A stretch of DNA of 64,000 nucleotides from DATEPR01 sp036273855. Lineage in GTDB: Bacteria > Actinomycetota > Actinomycetes > Mycobacteriales > Pseudonocardiaceae. Position numbers and translations under genes: made by a program. The notes under the pieces were generated by a model, which made no database searches, was not told the DNA's origin, and worked only from the letters and a program-made list of their open reading frames with translations. Numbering within the stretch: the stretch's first letter is position 1; the number at the start of each line of letters is the position of its first letter. Positions 49,908 through 58,480 of this stretch are shown here, piece by piece. Location of the stretch: the NCBI GenBank assembly GCA_036273855.1, contig DASUGU010000136.1:62001-126000 (forward strand), given 5' to 3'.

Positions 49908-50732
49908 GTGGCCGCACCCTGCATCGAGATCGCCGAGTCGGCCGGCGTCGGCATCGACGGCCAGCATCGGCCGACCGAGGACCGCGTGATCCCGCTACCG
50001 CACGCCGTCATCGTCGCCGACGGCGCGACCGCGTTGCGTGACGGCCAACTGTCCGGCGGCTGGTACGCCGACCGGCTGTGCACCGCGCTGGCCCGTCGAC
50101 TCGCCGACCAGCCGTTCGCCGACCTGAGGACGGTGCTCGCCGACGCGATCGCCGCGATCGCCGCCGAGCACGGCCTGGTCCCCGGATCGGCGCCGTCCAG
50201 CACGGTCGCGATGCTGCGCTGGTCCACCGGCACGGTCGACGCCCTGGTGCTCGCGGACAGCCCGGTGGTCGTGTTCACCGGCGACGGCCCGGACGTGCTG
50301 GCCGACGACCGGCTGGCCGCGCTGCCCCGGCCCGGCGGCGGCTACCGCAAGCGTTTGCGCGACGGCGGTGGCTACGGCCCGGACCATGCCGCCGCCCTGC
50401 GCGCCTCGGCCGACTCGTTCGGCCGGCTACGCAACGTGGACGGCGGCTTCTGGGTCGCCGAGGCCGATCCGACCGCCGCCGACCGGGCCAGAACCGCGAG
50501 CTGGCCCAGGGCCGAGGTCACGGCGGCCCTGCTGGCCACCGACGGCGTGTCCTGCGGGGTCGACGACTACGGCCTGTTCGACTGGCCGGACCTGCTGGCC
50601 CGCGCTACCACCGACGGCCCGGCCGCCGTGCTGGACGCGGTGCGCGCTGCCGAATCTGCCGACCCGGACGGCGTCCGCTGGCCCCGCGCCAAGCGGCACG
50701 ACGACCAGACCCTGGCCGTTGTCCGCTTCTGA
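49908..50732 (+). CDS. PP2C-like protein phosphatase domain protein
   Basis: The 274-residue product preserves PP2C metal-site motifs in order: PTEDRV near residue 22, VIVADGAT (the VxDGxG element, about 35-42), PSSTVAML, VLADSPVVVF, LLATDGVS (about 212) and a terminal KRHDDQTLAVV. All catalytic Asp positions appear present although the domain is divergent. The start is GTG 49908. It is divergent from the subtilase-sigma-CHAT operon and followed four bases later by a methyltransferase gene. A regulatory phosphatase role for the neighbouring system is possible but unproven. Confidence 0.82.
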   Translation: MAAPCIEIAESAGVGIDGQHRPTEDRVIPLPHAVIVADGATALRDGQLSGGWYADRLCTALARRLADQPFADLRTVLADAIAAIAAEHGLVPGSAPSSTVAMLRWSTGTVDALVLADSPVVVFTGDGPDVLADDRLAALPRPGGGYRKRLRDGGGYGPDHAAALRASADSFGRLRNVDGGFWVAEADPTAADRARTASWPRAEVTAALLATDGVSCGVDDYGLFDWPDLLARATTDGPAAVLDAVRAAESADPDGVRWPRAKRHDDQTLAVVRF

Positions 50733-50736
50733 CGTC

Positions 50737-51342
50737 GTGCTGGCCAACACCAGGCCCGTCCCGGTACCGCTGGTACCGGAGATCACCCTGCGGTGCACCG
50801 ACGACGACCCGTTCACGCTGTGGGAGCGGACCGGGCAGGACGTGCCGTACTGGGCGTTCCCGTGGGCCGGCGGCCAGGCACTGGCCCGGTACGTGCTGGA
50901 CCACCCGGCCGAGGTGGCCGGCGCGACCGTGCTCGACCTGGCGTCCGGTTCCGGGCTGGTCGCGGTGGCTGCCGCCCTGGCCGGTGCCGCGTCGGTGACC
51001 GCGGTCGACGTCGACCCGATCGCCGTCGCCGCCATCGACCTGAACGCGGCGGCCAACGGCGTCACCGTGACCGCGCTGCTGGCCGATCTCCTCGACTCGC
51101 CCGGTGCCGGCGTGGACGTCCTGCTGGCCGGCGACGTCTGCTACGACGTCGACATGACCGCCAGGATCCTGCCGTTCGTCCGCCGCGTGGCCGCCGAAGG
51201 CGCCTCGGTACTGCTCGGCGATCCCGGCCGGGACTACTTCCCCCGCACCGGATTCGACCGCCTGGCCGAGTACGGCGTGCCGGACACCGGGCGGGTGGAG
51301 AGCCGGGACGTCACGCCGACGACGGTGTGGCGGCTGGTGTGA
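50737..51342 (+). CDS. Class I SAM-dependent methyltransferase
   Basis: The 201-residue product has SAM motif I VLDLASGSGLVAVAAA (about 64-79), an acidic strand end VTAVDVDPIAVAA and motif IV VLLAGDVCYDV, a pattern of the Nnt1/PrmA-like small protein or small-molecule methyltransferases (ETFB-KMT type). GTG 50737 is the first in-frame start after the previous stop and leaves the full domain. It is probably co-transcribed with the PP2C-like gene. The substrate is unknown. Confidence 0.85.
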   Translation: MLANTRPVPVPLVPEITLRCTDDDPFTLWERTGQDVPYWAFPWAGGQALARYVLDHPAEVAGATVLDLASGSGLVAVAAALAGAASVTAVDVDPIAVAAIDLNAAANGVTVTALLADLLDSPGAGVDVLLAGDVCYDVDMTARILPFVRRVAAEGASVLLGDPGRDYFPRTGFDRLAEYGVPDTGRVESRDVTPTTVWRLV

Positions 51343-51418
51343 CGGTGGGACAAACCGAACCCGATGTCATGTGGTGGCACTCTGGGCACCGGCCGGGCGC
51401 GTCGGCGAGACTGCGCTG

Positions 51419-52687
51419 GTGAGCCTGGCGCCCGAGTCGACGCTGCGGGTCCTGCGGGAACCGCTGTCCCGGCGCGCCGTCCGCGAGGTGGGCTACCTGC
51501 TGCTCGCCGGGCCGCTCACCGTGATCGGCCTGGTGTACGCCGTGGTGTCGCTGGCCGTGGGCGCCGCGCTCGCGGTCACCGCGCTGGGCATCCCGCTGAT
51601 CTCCTGGGCCGTGCCCGGCGTGCGGTGGTTCGGTTCGCTGCGCCGCCGCGCCACCAACGGGCTGCTCGGCGACGACATCCCGCCGCCCGACCCGTTCCGT
51701 CCGCCGCCCGGTTTCCTGGCCAGGGTGTCCGCCGGCCTGCGTGACCGGACCGGTTGGCGCGCCATCGGTTTCCTGCTGCTGGCCGTGCCGCTGGCGTTCG
51801 CCGGCCTGTACGTGGTGCTGGTCACCTGGGTCTGGGGGCTGGTCGCGTTCACCTACCCGGTGGCCGCCGCGTTCGGCCAGGACCGGCCGCCGGTGCTGTT
51901 CGGCTGGGTGATCACCGGCGCCGGCTCGGCGTTCGCGCTGTGGCTGCTCGGCGCGGCGCTGCTGCTCGTGGCGCCGTGGGCGGTGCGCGCGTTCCTGTTG
52001 CTGGACCGGCAGTTGGTGCGCTCGCTGTTGGGCGGCGGCCCGGGTGCCGCCGAGCGGATCAGGGACCTGGAACGGTCCCGCGCCTACGCCATCGAGGACG
52101 TCGCCGCCACGCTGCGCCGCATCGAACGCGACCTGCACGACGGCGTGCAGGCCAGGATGGTGGCGCTGGCCATGAACCTGACGATGCTCAACGAAACCCT
52201 GGGCCCGGACGCGTCCGACGAGAGCCGCAGGATGCTCACCGCCGCCCTCGGCCACGCCAAGGACGGCATCGCCGAACTGCGCCACATGGTCGGCGGCATC
52301 CACCCGCCCGCGCTGGACGCCGGCCTGGCCACCGCGCTGGACACGCTCGCCGCGCGCAGCCCGATCCCGGTGACGGTGCACGGCGTACTGCCGTCCCGGC
52401 CCACCGAGGCCATCGAGACCATCGCGTACTTCTCGGTCGCCGAACTGCTCACCAACGTGACCCGGCACAGCGGAGCCGACCACGCGACCGTGGAACTGGC
52501 CGAGTCGGACGGCAAACTCGTGGTCACGGTGACCGACAACGGCCACGGCGGCGCCAGCACCGACGGCAGCGGCACCGGCCTGCGCGGCCTCACCGAACGC
52601 GTAGGCACGGTCGACGGGCGGCTCGACGTGGACAGTCCCACCGGCGGGCCTACGGTGATCACCGTCGAGCTGCCGCTGCACACGTGA
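51419..52687 (+). CDS. NarL-type sensor histidine kinase
   Basis: The 422-residue product has an N-terminal putative sensor domain with four membrane helices in two hairpins (YLLLAGPLTVIGLVYAVVSL, FLLLAVPLAFAGLYVVLVTW and others). The HisKA_3 dimerisation box with the phospho-His is RIERDLHDGVQARMV, followed by an ATPase domain with N-box AELLTNVTRHSGAD and G-box GSGTGLRGLTERV. GTG 51419 is preferred since family members begin near SLAPESTLRVL; GTG 51371 is the alternative. The cognate regulator starts 11 bases downstream. Confidence 0.93.
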   Translation: MSLAPESTLRVLREPLSRRAVREVGYLLLAGPLTVIGLVYAVVSLAVGAALAVTALGIPLISWAVPGVRWFGSLRRRATNGLLGDDIPPPDPFRPPPGFLARVSAGLRDRTGWRAIGFLLLAVPLAFAGLYVVLVTWVWGLVAFTYPVAAAFGQDRPPVLFGWVITGAGSAFALWLLGAALLLVAPWAVRAFLLLDRQLVRSLLGGGPGAAERIRDLERSRAYAIEDVAATLRRIERDLHDGVQARMVALAMNLTMLNETLGPDASDESRRMLTAALGHAKDGIAELRHMVGGIHPPALDAGLATALDTLAARSPIPVTVHGVLPSRPTEAIETIAYFSVAELLTNVTRHSGADHATVELAESDGKLVVTVTDNGHGGASTDGSGTGLRGLTERVGTVDGRLDVDSPTGGPTVITVELPLHT

Positions 52688-52697
52688 GGGGGATCGG

Positions 52698-53342
52698 GTG
52701 CGGATCGTGATCGCCGAGGACTCGGCCATCCTGCGCGAGGGCCTGGCCCAACTGTTGACCCTGCGCGGTCACGAGGTGGTGGCCGCCGTCGTGGACGCCA
52801 CCGCGCTGGTCGACGCGGTCGCCGAGCACCATCCGGACGTCGCGGTGATCGACATCCGGATGCCGCCCACCCACACCGACGAGGGCCTGCGGGCGGCGCT
52901 GCGCCTGCGCCGGGCGGACTCGACGCTCGGGGTGCTGCTGTTCTCGCAGTACGTGGAGACGTCGTTCGTGCGGGAACTGCTGGCCGACGGATCGTCCGGC
53001 GTGGGTTACCTGCTCAAGGAGCGCGTTACCGATCTCGACGAGTTCACCTCGGCGCTGGACCGGGTGGCCGCCGGCGGCACGGCGCTGGACCCCGAGGTGG
53101 TCACCCAGCTGTTCGGGTCCCGCCGCGATCCCGGCCTCGCCACGCTCACCCCACGCGAGCGCGAGGTGCTGGCCCTGATGGCCGAGGGCCGCACCAACGC
53201 GGCCATCGCCCGAACGCTGGTCGTCACCGAACGGGCCATCGAGAAGCACGTGGCCAACATCTTCAGCAAGCTCGGACTGTCCGCATCGGACGGTGCTCAC
53301 CGGCGGGTGCTGTCCGTGCTGCGCTACCTGGACGGTCGCTGA
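52698..53342 (+). CDS. NarL/LuxR-type response regulator
   Basis: The 214-residue product has a receiver domain with the acidic pocket IAEDSAILREG and phospho-acceptor D52 in VAVIDIRMPP, the conserved Lys in YLLKERV, and a C-terminal LuxR HTH from LTPREREVLALMAEG to EKHVANIFSKLGL. It starts at GTG 52698 with GAGGGGG upstream, directly after the kinase gene. Target genes cannot be told from sequence. Confidence 0.95.
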   Translation: MRIVIAEDSAILREGLAQLLTLRGHEVVAAVVDATALVDAVAEHHPDVAVIDIRMPPTHTDEGLRAALRLRRADSTLGVLLFSQYVETSFVRELLADGSSGVGYLLKERVTDLDEFTSALDRVAAGGTALDPEVVTQLFGSRRDPGLATLTPREREVLALMAEGRTNAAIARTLVVTERAIEKHVANIFSKLGLSASDGAHRRVLSVLRYLDGR

Positions 53343-53354
53343 TGCGGTCTACCG

Positions 53355-53807
53355 TCACCGAGCGGGTGTGAGGTCCCGCCGCCGGATGCGGGCGTCCAGT
53401 TCCCACAGGGCCGTGCGGTCGTCGTCGTAGCGCAGCGCCTCGTACGCCTGCCGGTAGGGCAGCCACCGGACGTCGACGTGCTCGTCGGACAGGGTGATGT
53501 CGGCGCTCGTCTCCATGCCGAAGTAGTGCTTGCGGACGATGTACAGATCGTCCGGCCAGTAGCGGCTGGCGTCGAAACACTCCTTCTCCACGCCGCTGGT
53601 CATGTCCAACGGGTGCAGCGCCCCGCCGGAAAACCCCGTCTCCTCGAGCACTTCCCGGCGCGCGGCCGCCACCAGGGTCTCGCCGGACTCGACACCGCCG
53701 GACACGCTCTGCCCGTTGAGGTCGTCCGCCCGGCGGAACACGGCGTACCCCGGTTCGTCGCCGTCCAGCCGGAACAGGATGACCAGGACGGTGACGGGTT
53801 CGCGCAC
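53355..53807 (-). CDS. Nudix hydrolase
   Basis: The 150-residue product has a complete Nudix box GGVESGETLVAAARREVLEE followed by TGF, within a compact alpha/beta domain that starts VREPVTVLVILFRLDGDEPG. The start is GTG 53807, one base after the stop of the upstream gene on the same strand, so the two are coupled. RYWPDDLYIVRKHYFGME and SDEHVDVRWLP resemble bacterial dATP/NTP-type pyrophosphatases. The substrate is not assigned. Confidence 0.88.
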   Translation of the reverse strand: MREPVTVLVILFRLDGDEPGYAVFRRADDLNGQSVSGGVESGETLVAAARREVLEETGFSGGALHPLDMTSGVEKECFDASRYWPDDLYIVRKHYFGMETSADITLSDEHVDVRWLPYRQAYEALRYDDDRTALWELDARIRRRDLTPAR

Positions 53808-53808
53808 G

Positions 53809-54447
53809 TCAGTCGGCCTGCTCGTCCAGCAGGGCAGCGTGATCGGCATGCCAGGCGTCGTTGTTGAGCAGCGCCGGCTCGGCGGGCCCGGTCCGCTCCC
53901 GGGCCGCCGGCAGATCGGTCGTCCGCAGCCGTCCGGCCAGATCGAATCCGTACGGCGTCCCGTCCGACACCACCGCGAACCCCAACCCGGCCGGCTGCAC
54001 GCCGAACGCGGCCACGACCACGTACACGTCGGCCAACACGGCGAATCCCGTCCAACCGCCGGCGAACCGCCAGATAGCGGCCTCACCGATCGACCATCGC
54101 ACCCGAGGCCAGTGGGCGTGCCGGCCCGCCGCGTTCCTCGACAGGTCGACCAGGTCCCGGACGAATCCGTCCGGCCGGGGCAGGCGCCCGTCGGGCAGGG
54201 TGAGGTTGATCAACCAGAAGGTGCCGAACATGGCCACCTCCCTGCGGTCGGCGCCGCACAGCCGGTCGAACCGTTCCCGAGGCAGGGTCGCGACGCCGAC
54301 GTAGGTGTCGGTGCCGCGCTGATGCCCCAGCCGCACGCCCCAGGTCGGCTTGCCGAGTTGCCCGTCATAGGTCTCCAGCCAGCGCGGACCGCCCCACCGG
54401 TCCAGACCGTAGAGCGGGAAGTCGACCGGCGGCGAGGCAGAGCTCAT
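53809..54447 (-). CDS. Hypothetical protein coupled to the Nudix gene
   Basis: The 212-residue soluble product starts MSSASPPVDFPLYGLDRWGG and is rich in Trp and aromatic residues (RWLETYDGQLGKPTWGVRLG, AIWRFAGGWTGFAVL). It reads as a single alpha/beta domain without recognised catalytic motifs, signal peptide or membrane segment. It immediately precedes the Nudix gene and is probably co-transcribed with it. Function unknown. Confidence 0.6.
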   Translation of the reverse strand: MSSASPPVDFPLYGLDRWGGPRWLETYDGQLGKPTWGVRLGHQRGTDTYVGVATLPRERFDRLCGADRREVAMFGTFWLINLTLPDGRLPRPDGFVRDLVDLSRNAAGRHAHWPRVRWSIGEAAIWRFAGGWTGFAVLADVYVVVAAFGVQPAGLGFAVVSDGTPYGFDLAGRLRTTDLPAARERTGPAEPALLNNDAWHADHAALLDEQAD

Positions 54448-54547
54448 CCGTCCATCTTGTCGAGTCCCGGTATCGCGTCACCACCGCCTTCGGGATCGCG
54501 TGGTCGAAACGCAACACAGGAGCCGTGCCCGGCGGGATACTGATCAC

Positions 54548-56065
54548 ATGGCAGGGGCAAGCCCGTTCGACGGTCTCGTGCTCACCGAGGTGTTGGGCAA
54601 ACTCGCCGGCCGGGAAGGCTTCCGGCTGTTGAGAAACCTGGCCGGCCCGGTGATCGAGCGCGCGTACGCGACGGATCCGGCCGGCACCGGGTCGCTGGCC
54701 GACATCGAGCACGTCGTGCTGCTGATGCAGGAAAATCGGTCGTTCGACCACTATTTCGGCACCCGGTACGGGGTCCGAGGTTTCGACGACCGGTCACCGG
54801 CCTACCGCCAACCCGGCTATGCACCCGGGATCGGCCCGTCGGACACGGGCTACCTCAACCCGTTCCGGCTGGACACCACGCACGGCGCCACCCTGGACGG
54901 CGACGCCATCAACGACCCGACGCACGCCTGGGGCCCGCAGCACCAGGCGTGGCACGACGGTGCGATGGACGGCTGGGTCAAGACGCACTTAGCGGTGAAC
55001 GGCGAGGCCAACGGGCCGGCGACGATGGGCTACTACACGCGCGAGGACATCCCGATCCACTACGCGCTGGCCGACGCGTTCACCCTGTGCGACCACTACT
55101 TCTGTTCCGTGCTGGGCCCGACCGACCCGAACCGGCTGTACTGGATCAGCGGCACGATCGACCCCGACGGCACCCACGGCGGCCCGCTGGTCAGGACGCC
55201 CGGCGACCCGCAGCAAGGCATCTACTCCTGGCGCACCTATCCGGAGCAGCTCGAAGAGGCCGGCGTGAGCTGGAAGGTCTACCAGGACCAGAGCGTCGAG
55301 TTCCTGTCCCGACGATTCCTCAGTGGACTGTTGTATCAGTTCAAGGCGTACGCCGACGAGTCGTCGCCGCTGGCGCGACGGGGACTGGAGCCCACCTACC
55401 CGTCGGACTTCCGGCACGACGTCGCCAACGGCACGTTACCCGCGGTCTCGTGGGTGGTGCCGTCGCTGGTCACGTGCGAGCACCCGGCGCTGCCGCCGGC
55501 ATTCGGTGCGGTCGGGCTCATCGAGGTACTGGACACGCTCACGTCGAATCCGGCCGTGTGGGAGAAGACCGCGCTGATCGTCAGCTACGACGAGAACGGC
55601 GGATTCTTCGACCACGTGCCGCCACCGGTCCCGCCGCCGGGCACGCCGGGCGAGTATCTGACGGTGCCGTTGGGCGGGGTGGAAGAGGCGGACGGCACAG
55701 CGGGCCCGATCGGACTGGGCTTCCGAGTGCCGTGCCTGGTGATCTCGCCGTTCAGCCGGGGTGGCCTGGTGGCGTCGGACGTGTACGACCACACATCGCA
55801 GTTACGGCTGGTGGAGCGCCGCTGGGGAGTGCCGGTACCGAACCTGTCCGAGTGGCGGCGGAACACGGTCACCGACCTGGGCACGGCATTCAACTTCGGC
55901 ACCACGCCCGACTACCGGCGTCCCCACTTGCCCAACCCTGACGTGGGCGCCCTGAAAGCGTTGCTGGAAGGCAACATCGACATCCTGCTCGGCTTCTTCG
56001 GCCACGCCCGGTCCTACCCGGTGCCGCCCAACGAGATGCCCACCCAGGAACGCACGCGCCGTTAG
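54548..56065 (+). CDS. Phospholipase C / acid phosphatase-like phosphoesterase
   Basis: The 505-residue alkaline-phosphatase-fold enzyme is of the bacterial phospholipase C/AcpA family. Metal-site blocks are HVVLLMQENRSFDHYFGT with its nucleophile region, CDHYFCSVLGPTDPNRLYW, and SYDENGGFFDHVPPP with the second metal cluster. Most relatives carry a Tat signal; here ATG 54548 (MAGASPFDGLVL) gives no RR motif or hydrophobic signal, so the protein may be cytoplasmic. GGCGGGA precedes the ATG. Substrates in the family are phospholipid head groups or phosphate monoesters. Confidence 0.88.
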   Translation: MAGASPFDGLVLTEVLGKLAGREGFRLLRNLAGPVIERAYATDPAGTGSLADIEHVVLLMQENRSFDHYFGTRYGVRGFDDRSPAYRQPGYAPGIGPSDTGYLNPFRLDTTHGATLDGDAINDPTHAWGPQHQAWHDGAMDGWVKTHLAVNGEANGPATMGYYTREDIPIHYALADAFTLCDHYFCSVLGPTDPNRLYWISGTIDPDGTHGGPLVRTPGDPQQGIYSWRTYPEQLEEAGVSWKVYQDQSVEFLSRRFLSGLLYQFKAYADESSPLARRGLEPTYPSDFRHDVANGTLPAVSWVVPSLVTCEHPALPPAFGAVGLIEVLDTLTSNPAVWEKTALIVSYDENGGFFDHVPPPVPPPGTPGEYLTVPLGGVEEADGTAGPIGLGFRVPCLVISPFSRGGLVASDVYDHTSQLRLVERRWGVPVPNLSEWRRNTVTDLGTAFNFGTTPDYRRPHLPNPDVGALKALLEGNIDILLGFFGHARSYPVPPNEMPTQERTRR

Positions 56066-56215
56066 TGGCGGGCCCGCTCCAGCCCGTCGAGGATCAGGTC
56101 GAGCCCGTACTCGAACTCGTCGCCGTAGTCGTAACCGGGTCGCAGCACGTGCTCGACGGTCAACTCGGTGAGGTGCGGGTACTCGCCGGACGCGAACCGG
56201 GCTATGATCGCTGAG
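56062..56215 (-). pseudogene. TetR/AcrR regulator remnant (C-terminus only)
   Basis: Only about 50 residues of a TetR C-terminal domain remain. They read FASGEYPHLTELTVEHVL and end with FEYGLDLILDGLERARH, characteristic of the TetR_C ligand domain. Similarity stops at about 56215, where an alcohol dehydrogenase fragment on the other strand begins. The HTH domain and promoter are missing. It overlaps the phosphoesterase stop by four bases. Confidence 0.75.
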
Positions 56216-56217
56216 TC

Positions 56218-56998
56218 CGGGCGCCCAAGACCCGAGTGCGCGGCCGAGAGGTGGCGGGCCGGGTCGAAGCGGTCGGCGCGAACGTGACCACGTTCCAGGT
56301 CGGCGACGAGGTGTTCGGCATCGGCGAGGGTTGCTTCGCCGAGTACGCCCGAGCAGGGCCGACAAGCTGGCGCCCAAGCCGGCCGAGCTGACGTTCGAAC
56401 AGGCGGCCGCCGTCTCGGTCTCCGCACTGACGGCCCTGCAAGGAGTCCGAGACCATGCGCACGTGGTGTCCGGGCAGCGAGTCCTGGTCATCGGAGCGTC
56501 CGGTGGAGTAGGCACGTACGCGGTCCAGATAGCCAAGGCATTCGGCACGCACGTCACCGGAGTGTGCAGCACGGCGAAAGTGGAAATGGTCCGGTCGATC
56601 GGCGCCGACGAGGTCATCGACTACACCCGCGGCGACATCGCTGGTGAGCAATACGACGTCATCATCGACATAGGCGGCAACAGAACGTTGAGTCTGCTGC
56701 GCCGCGCCCTGACCCCGAAGGGAACGCTGGTCATCCTGGGCGGCGAAACCGGCGGCCGCTGGCTGGGCGGCTTCGACCGCCAACTGCGAGCGCTCCTGCT
56801 GTCAGCGGTGATCAGCCAGAAACTCGGCACGGCAATGTGCTCGGAGAACGCCACGGACCTGGTAGCCCTAACCGAACTGATCAAGTCCGGAAAGTCACGC
56901 CGGTAATCGATCGAACCTATCCCCTGAGCGAAACCCCAACCGCCATCGAGCACATGGTCGCAGGCCACGCCACGGGCAAAGTCGTCATCACCGTATAA
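56218..56998 (+). pseudogene. Zinc-type alcohol dehydrogenase/quinone oxidoreductase pseudogene
   Basis: Three frames encode one protein. Residues RAPKTRVRGREVAGRVEAVG start abruptly at about 56218 and run to CFAEYARA. A one-base loss near 56348 shifts to the frame encoding DKLAPKPAELTFEQAAA through the NAD(P) loop VLVIGASGGVGTYAVQIAKA. A second one-base loss near 56895 is needed to continue into VTPVIDRTYPLSETPTAIEH and GKVVITV before TAA 56998. The first 70 or so residues are absent. It is non-functional. Confidence 0.8.
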
Positions 56999-57201
56999 AA
57001 GGACGGAACAATGCGCTGGTACGGGCGCGAGCGACGGAAACTCCCGGTGTCCGCCACCCGATCGCCCGTCTGTGCAGCACCGGGATCGCAGCGACCCATG
57101 ATGCCAGCCCTGACCACGGTCGGGCGGAACACAAATCCGCTGACCTACGGAAAACAGGGGATGGCGGTGCGCGGACGAGTTTCCGGCTGGCGGCATATGC
57201 C

Positions 57202-57642
57202 GTGTGCATCGAGGACGGGCGTGTGCTGCTCGCCCGTCATGTTTCGCCGACGGGAGACACGAACTGGACTCTTCCGGGCGGCAGGGTTGAGCGTGCTGAG
57301 GATCCGTTCGACGCGGTGGTCCGGGAGGTCGCCGAGGAGACGGGCTGTGAGGCGGTGGTCGAACGCCTGTTGGGTGTGGACTCGAGGGTGATTCCCGCCG
57401 CCGAGGCGCGGTTGGGGATGGAGCACCAGAACGTCGGCATCTTTTACCAGGTCCGGATTACTGGTGGCGTCCTGCGGCCCGAGCCGAACGGCGAGACCCC
57501 CGAGTCGGTCTGGACGTCGATGTCGGATGTCACCGGCCGGTGCCGATCGTCGCTCGTCGACGTCGGTCTCGCCCTGGCGCGGACACTGCCGGCAACCGGC
57601 CACGTCCCTCCCGTCGCGGTCGGCGGTCTGATCCGGCATTGA
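57202..57642 (+). CDS. Nudix hydrolase, possibly with a damaged 5' end
   Basis: The 146-residue product has Nudix box GGRVERAEDPFDAVVREVAE followed by ETGC and a C-terminal PVAVGGLIRH. The in-frame sequence upstream of GTG 57202 still reads as homologous protein (FRLAAYAV), yet no ATG, GTG or TTG occurs at the expected position and the only usable start trims the first beta-strand. It follows a decayed region. It may be expressed from GTG 57202 in shortened form or be a recent pseudogene. Confidence 0.65.
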   Translation: MCIEDGRVLLARHVSPTGDTNWTLPGGRVERAEDPFDAVVREVAEETGCEAVVERLLGVDSRVIPAAEARLGMEHQNVGIFYQVRITGGVLRPEPNGETPESVWTSMSDVTGRCRSSLVDVGLALARTLPATGHVPPVAVGGLIRH

Positions 57643-57948
57643 CGGCCTTCCGGGAAACGACAGCGACGACTGCGGGCAGCACAGCATCCACGCGCCCGGC
57701 GGATGGATGAGCGTCTTCCCCATGGCTCAGAGCCGCCAAGCGGAGTGTCACCGAGCGCTGCGACGGAACGGCATGATCAACGAAAGTGATCGACTGATCG
57801 TTGCCCTGGTCAGACGGGGCAGTTGTGGCCAGGGACGGGGTCGAACCGTCGACCTTCCGCTTTTCAGGTCCACGGTCGGTAGTTCGTCCCATCACCTTGG
57901 GACGCTCTACCGCTGGTCAATGGCCATTCCTGCGACACGGGAGACACC
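57643..57948. other. Noncoding junction around the integration site
   Basis: This 306-base gap separates the Nudix gene from the first gene of the mobile element. It holds an inverted repeat CAACGA-N14-TCGTTG (57778-57803), possibly the native terminator of the tRNA, then the tRNA-Phe 3' fragment (57826-57868). A hairpin CGTCCC-N8-GGGACG follows at about 57886-57905. No protein-coding frame is convincing. Confidence 0.5.
57826..57868 (-). other. tRNA-Phe 3' half, probable attachment site (att) of an integrative element
   Basis: On the minus strand the segment reads CCTGAAAAGCGGAAGGTC, a T-arm GACGG-TTCGACC-CCGTC, then CCTGGCC-A. It matches the anticodon loop (GAA) to discriminator base of actinobacterial tRNA-Phe. 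The 5' side of the anticodon stem (TGGAC) cannot pair with GCGGA, and no proper D-arm or acceptor 5' strand fits, so it is not a whole gene. A duplicated 3' half next to plasmid-transfer genes is the mark of site-specific integration. The intact tRNA is expected at the other end of the element, beyond the window. Confidence 0.62.
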
Positions 57949-58179
57949 GTGAGCAGCGGCGAACTGAGCCCCGGACTGAGCGCCGTGCTCGGCGCTGTGC
58001 GCCGGACCGAACAGACCATGACCTGTCACCCTGCGTCGACATCGCCGGGTGGAGGGCCGGAGCAGGGTGGCCAGGACGGTCCACCGATGCGAGAATGCCC
58101 TACATGCCACGGCTCGGGACTGGACGGTAATCGTAATGCCTGCCCCACCTGCGGAGGTCTCGGACAAATCCCCGCATAA
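57949..58179 (+). CDS. Small protein with two DnaJ-type CxxCxGxG motifs
   Basis: The 76-residue product ends in CPTCHGSGLDGNRNACPTCGG, two CxxCxGxG-like elements that together make one zinc site as in DnaJ zinc fingers. The first 45 residues are low in structure. GTG 57949 has GGGAGA six bases upstream; ATG 58087 would give a 30-residue zinc knuckle alone. It is the first gene inside the mobile element and overlaps the next gene. Function unknown. Confidence 0.6.
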   Translation: MSSGELSPGLSAVLGAVRRTEQTMTCHPASTSPGGGPEQGGQDGPPMRECPTCHGSGLDGNRNACPTCGGLGQIPA

Positions 58180-58480
58180 TGGGAAATGTCCGGTGTGCCA
58201 CGACACTGGGGTGATGCGCTGGCAGCAACCAAGTCGCGGCCCGGACGGTGAGACCGTGTTGCGCGAGATGGAACACGCCTGCGTGAACGGATGCGGCGGC
58301 CGGTGGAAGCATCCGGCCGCCGAGTCGTCCGCCATCGTCGATAGCCCGGCCGGCCAACTAGCACCGCAGGACAGTGTCCCGGCCACCCGGCAGCAAGGGC
58401 TGGCAGACGAGGCCAATGCAATTGGGAGCGACTTCATCACAGAGTATGTACGGTCGCGTGGATTCAAATGGGGCAATTAG
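58136..58480 (+). CDS. Small zinc-binding-like protein
   Basis: The 114-residue product carries CPVCHDTGVMRW and CVNGCGGRW, a second paired-Cys unit related in style to the preceding gene. The C-terminus ends with ITEYVRSRGFKWGN. ATG 58136 overlaps the previous gene by 44 bases in another frame; an earlier start at 58049 would overlap more. Its stop meets the convergent cutA stop. Twin CxxC proteins in tandem suggest a partner pair of unknown role. Confidence 0.55.
   Translation: MPAPPAEVSDKSPHNGKCPVCHDTGVMRWQQPSRGPDGETVLREMEHACVNGCGGRWKHPAAESSAIVDSPAGQLAPQDSVPATRQQGLADEANAIGSDFITEYVRSRGFKWGN

Noticed and set aside
57530..57895. A minus-strand frame over the att site
   Set aside because: It crosses the tRNA fragment and the Nudix 3' end without any domain or start signal.
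57826..57925. A complete tRNA gene on the minus strand
   Set aside because: The T-arm and acceptor 3' strand are good and GGCCA plus GGTAGAGCG occur upstream, but the anticodon stem cannot pair and the spacing between D-like and anticodon parts is about 40 bases too long. It is read as a 3' half only.
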